This document shows, piece by piece, positions 37,633 through 46,567 of a stretch of 64,000 bases of DNA. Source of the DNA: Leptospira wolffii serovar Khorat str. Khorat-H2. GTDB taxonomy: Bacteria > Spirochaetota > Leptospiria > Leptospirales > Leptospiraceae. The notes below the pieces were generated by a model. It saw only the letters and a list, made by a program, of their open reading frames with translations. It was not told the origin of the DNA and ran no database searches. The DNA lies in NCBI RefSeq assembly GCF_000306115.2, contig NZ_AKWX02000004.1, positions 852,784 through 916,783 of the forward strand, read 5' to 3'. Each line of letters opens with the position of its first letter. Position 1 is the stretch's first letter. The translations under genes were made by a program, and so were the position numbers.

Positions 37633-38313
37633 CTAAAATGTGTCCGTTCTTACTACTTCCACATTCTCCGAAAAATCAACCGTGCCAAAAAGAGGAACCG
37701 GATACTTTGCAATACCGAATACAAGCGCAATTACCAACCATTGACGCAGAGTCATCTCTCCATCAATGCTATTCCAGTGAAAATTCTTACGAACAAGAAG
37801 ATCGATCCGTTTTTTATCTACAGACAACTTGGGACACAGAACGTATTCTTCTAAGTCCTGACAGCTTCCCATAATTCTAGATGGAACGAAAGATTTTGAT
37901 TCCGGAAGGTATTTCAAACCGAACAAAATCGTTTTTCGAAAGCTTTTGGAATAAAAGGGAATTAGATAATTTCTTCCTTCTATTTGCATTTTTCCGAAAT
38001 ACTCTTGCGAAGGAGTCCGGATAAAAAGTGTATTTGCATCAGAACTTTCCCGGTAAAAACCGGCCGGAGAAATCGTCTTTGGGATGGCACCATTGATCGG
38101 ATTCTCATACAACTCTAATTGGATTCGCTTTTCCCCAAAGCTTGAACCTGGATCGAAAACGATGGAAAGAGAGACGACTCCTTCCTGATCGGAATCAACC
38201 GGCTTTTCCTCAAATACTTGGATCTGCCCGTTACTATCTTTTGATTTTGAGATGCAAGCTAAGAAGAATAGCAAGCACAACATAAAAAGCAGGTAATCCG
38301 TCTTTTTGCTCAT
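37633..38313 (-). CDS. lipoprotein coupled to an Rhs tail fragment
   Basis: 226 residues, lipobox LLFFLAC (Cys about 20). Beta-rich mature part (GVVSLSIVFDPGSSFGEKRI, YFGKMQIEGRNYLIPFYSKS), then a hydrophobic C-terminal segment (LRQWLVIALVFGIAKYPVPL). Its ATG overlaps the stop of the Rhs tail fragment upstream (ATGA), the arrangement of toxin followed by immunity gene. No known family. Confidence 0.6.
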   Translation of the reverse strand: MSKKTDYLLFMLCLLFFLACISKSKDSNGQIQVFEEKPVDSDQEGVVSLSIVFDPGSSFGEKRIQLELYENPINGAIPKTISPAGFYRESSDANTLFIRTPSQEYFGKMQIEGRNYLIPFYSKSFRKTILFGLKYLPESKSFVPSRIMGSCQDLEEYVLCPKLSVDKKRIDLLVRKNFHWNSIDGEMTLRQWLVIALVFGIAKYPVPLFGTVDFSENVEVVRTDTF

Positions 38314-38504
38314 AGAGAAGGTCCTTTATCTCCCCGGCAATACATATGAGAATACATATAGAGAAAGAACCCGGCGTATGTAAGGGTCGAATCTAGTAAT
38401 TCTAATTCGGCTAAATAACCCTGAGCCGCGTCTTTGCCGATGATAGACGCCAAAGCGCCGAATTCCTTTCCCAAATTCGCCCCCAAAATCCTGCGGAATA
38501 AATG
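38310..38504 (-). pseudogene. Rhs tail end fragment
   Basis: An open frame of 64 codons without a convincing start (a stop is at 38505-38507). It carries GALASIIGKDAAQGY, the same end as the distal orphan tail, but continues with LAELELLDSTLTYAGFFLYM before its stop. The repeated bases (about 46 bp at 38413-38459 against 34560-34606, one mismatch seen) mark a second shared recombination block. The anchor and upper tail are missing, so it is a fragment. Confidence 0.6.
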
Positions 38505-38526
38505 TCATTCCTCTATGGTTTTCCCA

Positions 38527-38761
38527 CTAATTACAGTTCTTAATATACTGAGCCAACAGGGCATTCGCTTTATCCTGATTATAGGTTCTATTTGAACCTT
38601 TTGATGAGTTTGCCAAATCCTGGTAGGAAACTGCCTGCAATAATATTCCTTCGCATGTTGACACTCCCCAGCTCCCTATATCGCCTGCAATTCGAATAGA
38701 CAGCCAAGACTAAAGCAAACACGAAAGCCTTGCCGACACGGCATAATCCATCTTTTCTCAT
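38527..38761 (-). pseudogene. frameshifted small lipoprotein, homologue of the 35477 gene
   Basis: ATG 38761 gives a lipoprotein signal (GKAFVFALVLAVYSNC), but the frame then yields only 32 unrelated residues. In the next frame the sequence GDIGSWGVSTCEGILLQAVS ... QDKANALLAQYIKNCN aligns end to end with the mature part of the 85-residue lipoprotein at 35477-35734 (NGDVGGKLADSCPALSVQIV ... DALNSYLLKYISKCL). A net one-base change right after the lipobox Cys codon (near 38685) breaks it. A sequencing error is possible. Confidence 0.65.
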
Positions 38762-38777
38762 ACAGCCGTATCCTTTT

Positions 38778-39506
38778 TTAATAGCTACTTTTATCAGCAT
38801 TTAGAAACGGTTCTCTCTGATTGCTATTTAAGAGTTTGATGCGATTATTAAAATAACCTGTTCCAAAAATGAGTGGGACGACAACCGCATTGTATACCGG
38901 AGGTGATGCAGAAATACCCAAAACAGTTGCAAGATACAAAGAGAAGTTGGCCATAGTATTAAATTTAAAGCTCTCGATATTTTCAAACTTTAGTGTAGTC
39001 TCTTCATCGGACAAAAGCAATTCAGGACATTTGTAATAGAGAAACCTTTCTCCCCTTTCCGATTCGTACCATTCACATTCCGAAAGATCCCTTGCCTTGG
39101 TGGTTACTGATTCCAAACGCCGGATATCACCAAATAGGATTCCTAAATTAGCTCTATAGTTGAAAAGTAACGGATGAAATGTATAATAGCTTATATCAAT
39201 TCTTCCGGAATAGCGACCTGGAGAAATATAAAAATTTGTTAACTCTTCATTAAGTCTTCCTTCTATTTTAATAGAATCTTTACAAATATTCTTTCCCGAC
39301 TTGTCGATCGACCATTTGCAAAGATCAATCGCGATTTCAGTCGAGTAATCCTCAAAGCCAGCAAGCGCAAGGGATAAAACATGATTTTCGTTCTGCGACA
39401 CACCCGCGTTCAAAATCACCTTCTTACCCAACTTACTGATCATGCATGCAGATCCGGATAGAAAAACGTACGCGCAAAATAGACCTAAAAGGTTAGAAGT
39501 TTTCAT
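38778..39506 (-). CDS. lipoprotein coupled to the complete Rhs gene, prime immunity candidate
   Basis: 242 residues from ATG 39506, which shares one base with the Rhs stop (TGATG). The reading frame extends further up, but the signal peptide begins here (LGLFCAYVFLSGSAC, Cys about 21). The mature part is beta-rich (NENHVLSLALAGFEDYSTEI, YISPGRYSGRIDISYYTFHP) with two Cys pairs. A hydrophobic C-terminal stretch follows (SLYLATVLGISASPPVYNAV). Immediate translational coupling to a polymorphic-toxin-like gene is the usual place for its immunity protein. This role is inference. Confidence 0.65.
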   Translation of the reverse strand: MKTSNLLGLFCAYVFLSGSACMISKLGKKVILNAGVSQNENHVLSLALAGFEDYSTEIAIDLCKWSIDKSGKNICKDSIKIEGRLNEELTNFYISPGRYSGRIDISYYTFHPLLFNYRANLGILFGDIRRLESVTTKARDLSECEWYESERGERFLYYKCPELLLSDEETTLKFENIESFKFNTMANFSLYLATVLGISASPPVYNAVVVPLIFGTGYFNNRIKLLNSNQREPFLNADKSSY

Positions 39507-42500
39507 CAAAGCAATGGTCCAGTATCTCCCGGGCACCTCATAGTTGAAAATAGCATAACTTGAGCCTCAAAAACAAATATATAGAAGAGAGCTGCTTGCG
39601 CAAATGCGGGGGGCTCGAAGACCGGTGGAGGATCTCCAGGACCGGTAGGGGGAGCCGATTTAGGCGGATCAAGATATTTTCCCAAAAACCACCAAAAACG
39701 AGCATCTACCGTTTGTTCCTTTATTTTCTGGGCTCCATCTCTAACATTTACACAATTTTCCCTGGATTTAGATAATTTAAGCGTAAACTCACAAAATCCC
39801 GTATGCAAAGCTCCCATCATAGAATCACAAAGGAATATTTCTCCTAAAATTCCGGCTACTTTCGCAGTACTGATATTATCCTTCACCCAATTTCTAATTT
39901 TTTCCGACCCTACTATTCGTCCAAGTTCTCTATTTTCAAGTTTTCTCCACCGATCATGCGATATGAAGAATGATCTTTCGAGCCAATTCCCAAATTCACG
40001 ATTCTCGAAACGACGCCAGCGATCATGAGAGACAAAAGTAGCTCTTTGAATTGATTTACCAATATTTAAATTCGCCACTCCATGAGGCCCGAAATCCTTT
40101 CCCATAGCATGGCCTGTGATTCTGTTGAACATATGAATGAGATCTTTTAATGACAAGTGCCCGTCCGGATCCGTTCGATTCATCGGATTTCCACCCACAT
40201 ACATGTAGAGATTGAGCCCATTGATTCCCTCGTCAAAACGGTCGTCCGCCTGAGCGAATCTTCCCAAGAAGGAATCGTAATAGCGAGACTTATAGTAATA
40301 AAGATTCGTTTCCGAATCCAGAATTTGTCCCGTGTATTTATAACGGAAGATGTCCGGGCCGGTGGAGACCGTATAGTCGGTTTCTCCATAAGGTAGGTAG
40401 CTTATGTAACTCACCCCCGATTGCCCCGGACCGGTCACCTGATTGCCGTCCCCGTCGGTAAGCATCAGAGTGGAGCCTTGGATATCCGTTTGGTAAAAAT
40501 ATGCTCCTACAACGGGAGACCCGGCCGCATTCGTAGCATCGCTTCCTTTTGGCGGTTGCACCGGCGCAACATCCTCGCTTGTCGAACCGTTCGCCAGAAC
40601 ATACCAAGGAGCAGTCTCCTGCTTTTGAGCCGGAAGAATCAGATTACAATCCTGGAGTATCGTCAACCCGAAAATGGAAACTAGCAATGCAGGCGCAGGA
40701 AACCCCATATATTTCAATCGAAGTAGCAGTTCGTTCCCTCTTCGGAACATAGGATATCCCAAAGATAGGACCGAAAGAAACAAAATGATATATGCGATTC
40801 TCGTAAATCCTGTAGGAATTCCGTGTCGGATATATTTTGCGTAAGTAAAATATTCCCGGAAAGGTCCTACCCATCGATTCAGCCAATAATCTCCGCAAGA
40901 AATCGTAAGACCGGAACAGAATTGTTTCGATAAACTCGAAGTTAGGAAATGATCCAATGCACCTATAACCCCCGTTGAAGATTCCGCAGCGGAAGAAATC
41001 AATACAGAGTCCGTGCGAGTGATCTGGGTAACGATCTCGTCTTGGAACCCTTTGATATACAGAGTATGCTTGGAAGGAACTCCCGGGCCGTTCACGATTT
41101 CATATAGATCACCGAAATAGTAAGCGGTCGTGTTGGTCGTTTCATTGAAGGATCGGATTCGATTCCCCGAAAAATCATACGAATAAAAAACTTTCCCCCC
41201 GTCGACCAAGTTCACCCGGTTCATCCTGCCGTAGGAATCGTAAGACAAGGAGTCTCCGTTCCTATAGACCATATTACCGTTATCATCATAATTATATTGT
41301 AATGTTCCGGTACTCGGACTATACACTCTAGTTACCGCATTCGCATGATTACCGTCCGTATAACTTAAAGTGTAACCGCCTTTTTGAATCAGATTTCCGT
41401 CGTCACTATACGCGTATTGGATCGTTCCGAAATTCCCGGACGCCTTCGTGAGTCGATTCCAGGAGTCGTAGGCAAAAGTCCGATTTCTTTGGGAATTCAA
41501 AAGATCCTTTATCTCCGACACGTTCCCCGAACCGTCATACGAATACGACAAGGAAGAAAGCTGCGTATTATCCGATTTTTTCGTAACGAGCTGTATCGTT
41601 TTTAAGCCGATCGGATCCACTTTTACTTCCGTGATATTTCCGTTACCCGCCACCTTTTGGAATACAGGTAGGCCGTCGACGAACAAGGGTCCCTGGTACT
41701 GCACTACGTTGATATCCGAACTATAACCGTCCGCCGAATCCATTTTGATGGATTGTAGATTATTATTACTGGAGTATTCCTTATGGATTTTCGTCCCGTC
41801 CGGATATGTTAGAAGAATTTCCCTTCCCAAGGAATCGTATTCTCTCGAGAACTCCAGAGTAATATCGTCTATGCTTCTTTTCTGGAGAATAGGTTTACCC
41901 GCCGGATTATAAGAATACTCCAAGCTACCCGCTTGGTCTCGAATCTTAGTGACTCTTCCTTTGGAGTTGTCCGCATTCGAATCGTCGTAGGTAAATTCCA
42001 CCGGAGTCTCTCCGCCGCCAGGAAGGATTTGCGTCACCCTACCTAAAGGGTCGTACGAATATCGAAGGGAATTGCCTTTCGCATCCGTTTTCTTGAGAGT
42101 TCTACCTAGAACATCGTATTCGTATCGATTCGTTCCCGAATTCGGATCGGTTACGCTGGTTTCCCTCCCTGCGGAGTCGTAGGCAACGGAAGTCGTCCTA
42201 CCCGCCACATCCGTAATCGTTTTCGGCTTTCCGAACCCGGTATAAGACGTACGAATCGTCTTGCCATTCTCCGCTTTGGCGATCGTCCTACCTAACTCGT
42301 CGTTTGTTTCCGATACACTCTTCGTCTTTCCGTCCGGATATTGGATCGTTTTATTTATAGTAAGCCCGGCATAGGATACGGAAGTAAGAATGTTTCCGTT
42401 CGTATCGGGCGCATTCGTGCTAGTCAATCTTAAGTCGGGGTCCTCGTAATAGAAATACGTCCAGCTAGGGCTTAGATTGCTGAAATACGGTTGGGTCTTG

Positions 42501-45500
42501 GAAATCAGTAGATTCTTCCGGTAATCGTATTTTTGGTCCTGAATCAAATCGATACCGTCGACTGCGGTACTGCTGATAGTCTGGATCGCATTTCCCAAAT
42601 GATCCGTGTAAGTGATTTCGAGGACTTCCGTGCCGCTCGTATTATCGCGGGTCGTCTTACCGACGAATTGGTTTTCGGAAATATTCGAATAATTGAATAT
42701 TCCTACGTTATTATACTCGAAGGATTCGTTCCAATCGCTTTCTCCTGGGTAGGTGACCCTACTGACACGCCCGTATGCGTCGTATTTCCTGACCTTCTTA
42801 GCTCCGTTCGGATCCACCACCTCCGTTTCCAAGCCGAAAAAAGTATCATAGGCTTTCGTGGAAACATGCCCGAGTGCGTTCGTATTTTGAATCGGAAATA
42901 GATTCAAAGTGGAATCGTAAGAAATTCGAGTGAGGTTTCCGAGCGCATCCGTGCTTGCGATCGGATTGCCGAACGAATCGTATTCGTAAGAAGTGACCTC
43001 TTCCGCACCGGACCCGGGAAACTGAACGGATGAGGCTATGCTATCTCCGGAATAATTATAAACGGTCGCTTCCGTTATATCGCCATCTACGACCTTCTTC
43101 GTAGAGACGATTCGACCCAATCTCCAATTATTCGTATCATGGGTATAGCCGGTAAATTCCTGAACGGTATGATCTCCGATCGAATCCGTCTTCAAGGTGG
43201 GAAATCCGTAAGAATCGTAAGTAATCGTGGAAACCGTACTTGTCTCTATGGATCCATTATGGAATCTATTATCGATACGGTTCGTCGGCACTACCATTTC
43301 CGTTCCGAACGGATTAGGGAAACCGAAAGCGGTATAGGAAGCCTGGGAAATTAGATTATTGCCGGCATTGTATAGACTTTGGGTATTTACTAACCCGGCC
43401 AAACGATAATCGTTTTGGAAGTAAGTGGAAACGGTATAGAAACCCGTACCCGTATCCTTTTCGGTAATGGATGCGAATCCGAGACTCCTACCGATTCCCA
43501 CAGGACCGATATAATATCTACTGTTGGAATATTCGTAAGTAGTCTTTACGGAAAGACCTTCGTTAACCGTTCTGGTGAGTTCGGATACGACAAAGTCGGG
43601 AGAAGTATTCGGAATATTCGGAAAAACTCCGGTGCCGCTCAGTACCGCTCCGGTTTTATTCTTCGCTAATGAATATTGGATACTTGTGGATTGCCCCGCT
43701 CCGTTCGAAATACCCACTAAAGTGTCTTCGGCTACGTTCCGTGCGGGAGAATAACGGATTTGAATCCCTCCCGAGGTCTTTTCCTTGGGCAAGTATATTA
43801 GAGTTAGGTCGGAATTCCCGTCTCCGTTCAGATCATTTAAAACGATTTGATATAAGTCGCTTCTGTAAATACCGTCCGAATCGATTCCGTCAAAAACGTT
43901 CAATGCACCGAAGGAAAACGGACTACTCAAAGTGAATTTACCGTCCCCGGAAGCAAGATAGGTCTCGATCTTCTTCTGCTCTTTATTATGTAATACTAAA
44001 TCAGCAAATCCGTCCCCGTTCACGTCTCCGAAATTATATTGCGCCAATTTTTTTCCGTTGGAAGCGTTCAGCGTGGAGGTAACTCCGCTGGCGAATCCGT
44101 CGATTCCAGTGAATAGGTATACCGTAACTTTATTGCCTATAAAAGTCACAAAATCGGGGGATCCGTCGGAATTTACGTCCGCAAAGGTACTACTATAGAT
44201 GCTTGCGGATGCGATATTGTATGACTTGGTGGTAATCGACTGGGAACTTAGATCGAAATAGGAAATTTGGATCGCATAAGAGGTGCTTCCCGCATCGTCG
44301 GCCTCGATAGAATTCATCTGAGTCTGGATTGTATTCTGCTGCACGACAAGAGGACCGGAGATGTTTGCATATGCGATTTGCAGATCCTGGGTCAGCTTAT
44401 CCGAGTCGGATGCAGGAATAGGGGTTCCTGCTCCGGACGCCAAAATCGCATCCGCATCGTCCTGAAACCCTCCTCCGGAATAATAATCGGCAAGGATTTG
44501 CAAGGAACCGGCGTCTACGGTAGAGCCGGAAATAAGAGAATTCAAAAGATTTAAATTTTGATTGTATAGATTCGTTTCCTGCTCCATCTGATTGTTCAGG
44601 CTGATCAATTGGGCAGAAAGCTGGTTGTATTGTTCGTTGTTCGATTGTTTCACCAGCCGAACATAATCGGCTTTCCCGTCCCTATTCATGTCTAGAAAAG
44701 AATTCACATACATGCCCGCAGAACCGCCGACGGAAATAGGACTAGCGAAAGCGCCTTTCGTATTCTTATAAATTAGGAAGGTCCCGGAAGAATAATGGAT
44801 AAAATCCTCTAACCCATCCCCGTCCATATCGGCAAAATAATCCGCCCCTGCTTTGTCGTAAGGATAGGAGCGCACATTTCCCGGAATCGAAGGATCGAAT
44901 AAATACTCGTACGGATTAAAGGATTGCATGGACCGATTAGCGGAATCTAAGGAAACGTTGGAAAAGTCCGTCACCGCCGAAAAGGATATGCCTTTCGAAA
45001 AGACAGCGGAAAGCTTTCCGTTCTTTTCGAATGCGAAATCGGTTTTACCGTCCCCGTCCAGATCCACGGTCCTACTGAATGTATTATAATAGATCGGTAG
45101 CTTAGAACCTTTTATAACAGCTGAGTTTCCTCCAGATTTAATTGGAAGGCCGTATATTGAAACTCCATCTCCAAGATCTTTGCCTCCGAGAGAGGCAAAG
45201 TCCAAGATTCCGTCTCCATCCAAATCTAGTGAAGGCCAGTTGACCAGACCGGATTCGACCCCATTGGCGCAATTCGTTGCTCCTCCGGATGAAAGGTATT
45301 CATCACAAGCTTGCTTGAAATTCCCCCAAGCAACAGAAAGGCAACCGCCTGTGATTACATATCCGCAAAGACAGGACACCAATCCGTTCGTACAAATATT
45401 GCGATCTATGATCGGGATATTTGTAACAAACTGCATATAACCATTATAATTATAGTCGATCGGATTCGGAGAAATCGGAATGGAATAGAATTGGACTAGT

Positions 45501-46567
45501 AACCCCAAGATATAATTCATCTGAGGGGAAAACCCATTATATGTTTGCGTAAAAGACAAAGTCCTGTACGTACTATCCGTATTACTAGTGGGAACGGATA
45601 TATTGAATAAACCCTGATTATTCGAATAGGTTAAATCCAAATCGATATAATTTTCGGAACCATTGGAATTGCTTCCGGATCGACCGATGCTGACAAGGAC
45701 CGATTGATTGGACAGAATTCCTTGGCTGTATTCGAAAGAATATTCTCTCGAAGATCCTTCCGAAGTCGTTATGGAAATACCGGACAATCTTTTAGAGATC
45801 TTCACAAGAGTTCCTTGGGAATAGTCCGGAAATACATCCGGTCTGCTCTCATACTGGAAGCTGATCGTTCTATCTTGGTAAAGAATTTTGACAGGATAGG
45901 CTTTTCCATTTTCCGAATCTTGGATATATTGCACCGCGTATCCGTTCCCGAAAGGATCTCTTACCTCGGAAACCGCCCAAGAAAAGATAGCCCCGTTTTT
46001 TCCTAAAGCCTCCATTCTAGAATCGGAAGTGCCTCCGAAGGTATATACCAGACCTTCCTTGGTAGTGGCCGACCAAGAACAGGGCCCGTCTCCGCAAAGT
46101 CCCTGGGGAACAAACCGTATAAAGGATTCTCTCCTTGTATGGTAAAGGGTCCGATTCCCGGAAATATCCAATAATTGTCCACCGAGAGAACTCAGGAAAG
46201 AATCCTTTCCGTCGTATTCTACCCCGAAACTTGGATCCCTTTCGATGGAATCGAACCCGCTCAAATCCCAACCGATTCCCAATAGACCATTTCCTCCGGA
46301 GGAGGAATATGCCAAAGACAATTGAGGAGGCAATTTTCCGGGAGGAAGCTCTATTGAAAAGAAAGTGCTCGTATGCCCCATAGAATCTACGGAAACTTCC
46401 GGAAGAGTTTGGGGAATCGATCCTACAAGGGCATCGTATGCAGCTTCCAAGGAAAAACTTTTCACAAAAGAAAATCGAAGAAAGAGGAAACTTATAAGAA
46501 CAAATAAAATGGAAATCTTTGCTTTCTGCTTCATTTTAGCTTTACCTGATATAGTATAGAATTTCAT
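39506..46567 (-). CDS. giant exported SpvB/FG-GAP/Rhs-repeat protein
   Basis: 2353 residues. Signal peptide (ISILFVLISFLFLRFSFVKS, about 18-37). SpvB/TcaC-type domain about 40-330 (GHTSTFFSIELPPGKLPPQL, GGNGLLGIGWDLSGFDSIER). Cys-rich insert about 388-440. FG-GAP/VCBS propeller about 450-950 with calcium-loop motifs (DLDGDGILDF, DVNGDGFADL), interrupted by a coiled coil at about 640-765. YD/Rhs repeats about 1150-1850. Hydrophobic insert about 1915-1965. Rhs core to about 2140 (YYYKSRYYD, DPDGHLS). Variable tip about 2146-2353, with a Pro-rich linker and hydrophobic end. ATG overlaps the upstream stop. Probably a secreted or surface polymorphic toxin. Confidence 0.9.
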   Translation of the reverse strand: MKFYTISGKAKMKQKAKISILFVLISFLFLRFSFVKSFSLEAAYDALVGSIPQTLPEVSVDSMGHTSTFFSIELPPGKLPPQLSLAYSSSGGNGLLGIGWDLSGFDSIERDPSFGVEYDGKDSFLSSLGGQLLDISGNRTLYHTRRESFIRFVPQGLCGDGPCSWSATTKEGLVYTFGGTSDSRMEALGKNGAIFSWAVSEVRDPFGNGYAVQYIQDSENGKAYPVKILYQDRTISFQYESRPDVFPDYSQGTLVKISKRLSGISITTSEGSSREYSFEYSQGILSNQSVLVSIGRSGSNSNGSENYIDLDLTYSNNQGLFNISVPTSNTDSTYRTLSFTQTYNGFSPQMNYILGLLVQFYSIPISPNPIDYNYNGYMQFVTNIPIIDRNICTNGLVSCLCGYVITGGCLSVAWGNFKQACDEYLSSGGATNCANGVESGLVNWPSLDLDGDGILDFASLGGKDLGDGVSIYGLPIKSGGNSAVIKGSKLPIYYNTFSRTVDLDGDGKTDFAFEKNGKLSAVFSKGISFSAVTDFSNVSLDSANRSMQSFNPYEYLFDPSIPGNVRSYPYDKAGADYFADMDGDGLEDFIHYSSGTFLIYKNTKGAFASPISVGGSAGMYVNSFLDMNRDGKADYVRLVKQSNNEQYNQLSAQLISLNNQMEQETNLYNQNLNLLNSLISGSTVDAGSLQILADYYSGGGFQDDADAILASGAGTPIPASDSDKLTQDLQIAYANISGPLVVQQNTIQTQMNSIEADDAGSTSYAIQISYFDLSSQSITTKSYNIASASIYSSTFADVNSDGSPDFVTFIGNKVTVYLFTGIDGFASGVTSTLNASNGKKLAQYNFGDVNGDGFADLVLHNKEQKKIETYLASGDGKFTLSSPFSFGALNVFDGIDSDGIYRSDLYQIVLNDLNGDGNSDLTLIYLPKEKTSGGIQIRYSPARNVAEDTLVGISNGAGQSTSIQYSLAKNKTGAVLSGTGVFPNIPNTSPDFVVSELTRTVNEGLSVKTTYEYSNSRYYIGPVGIGRSLGFASITEKDTGTGFYTVSTYFQNDYRLAGLVNTQSLYNAGNNLISQASYTAFGFPNPFGTEMVVPTNRIDNRFHNGSIETSTVSTITYDSYGFPTLKTDSIGDHTVQEFTGYTHDTNNWRLGRIVSTKKVVDGDITEATVYNYSGDSIASSVQFPGSGAEEVTSYEYDSFGNPIASTDALGNLTRISYDSTLNLFPIQNTNALGHVSTKAYDTFFGLETEVVDPNGAKKVRKYDAYGRVSRVTYPGESDWNESFEYNNVGIFNYSNISENQFVGKTTRDNTSGTEVLEITYTDHLGNAIQTISSTAVDGIDLIQDQKYDYRKNLLISKTQPYFSNLSPSWTYFYYEDPDLRLTSTNAPDTNGNILTSVSYAGLTINKTIQYPDGKTKSVSETNDELGRTIAKAENGKTIRTSYTGFGKPKTITDVAGRTTSVAYDSAGRETSVTDPNSGTNRYEYDVLGRTLKKTDAKGNSLRYSYDPLGRVTQILPGGGETPVEFTYDDSNADNSKGRVTKIRDQAGSLEYSYNPAGKPILQKRSIDDITLEFSREYDSLGREILLTYPDGTKIHKEYSSNNNLQSIKMDSADGYSSDINVVQYQGPLFVDGLPVFQKVAGNGNITEVKVDPIGLKTIQLVTKKSDNTQLSSLSYSYDGSGNVSEIKDLLNSQRNRTFAYDSWNRLTKASGNFGTIQYAYSDDGNLIQKGGYTLSYTDGNHANAVTRVYSPSTGTLQYNYDDNGNMVYRNGDSLSYDSYGRMNRVNLVDGGKVFYSYDFSGNRIRSFNETTNTTAYYFGDLYEIVNGPGVPSKHTLYIKGFQDEIVTQITRTDSVLISSAAESSTGVIGALDHFLTSSLSKQFCSGLTISCGDYWLNRWVGPFREYFTYAKYIRHGIPTGFTRIAYIILFLSVLSLGYPMFRRGNELLLRLKYMGFPAPALLVSIFGLTILQDCNLILPAQKQETAPWYVLANGSTSEDVAPVQPPKGSDATNAAGSPVVGAYFYQTDIQGSTLMLTDGDGNQVTGPGQSGVSYISYLPYGETDYTVSTGPDIFRYKYTGQILDSETNLYYYKSRYYDSFLGRFAQADDRFDEGINGLNLYMYVGGNPMNRTDPDGHLSLKDLIHMFNRITGHAMGKDFGPHGVANLNIGKSIQRATFVSHDRWRRFENREFGNWLERSFFISHDRWRKLENRELGRIVGSEKIRNWVKDNISTAKVAGILGEIFLCDSMMGALHTGFCEFTLKLSKSRENCVNVRDGAQKIKEQTVDARFWWFLGKYLDPPKSAPPTGPGDPPPVFEPPAFAQAALFYIFVFEAQVMLFSTMRCPGDTGPLL
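39874..40124. repeat. 251-bp direct repeat, proximal copy inside the Rhs gene
   Basis: Partner of 34784-35034. Here the repeat encodes the anchor and the first about 80 residues of the active Rhs tip. Identity stops at the codons after NWVKDN, so the terminal about 90 residues differ from the distal copy. Confidence 0.85.

Noticed and set aside
45180..45440. Plus-strand frames inside the Rhs gene
   Set aside because: Many exist because of the gene's length; they lack start signals, and the minus frame is continuous with clear domains.
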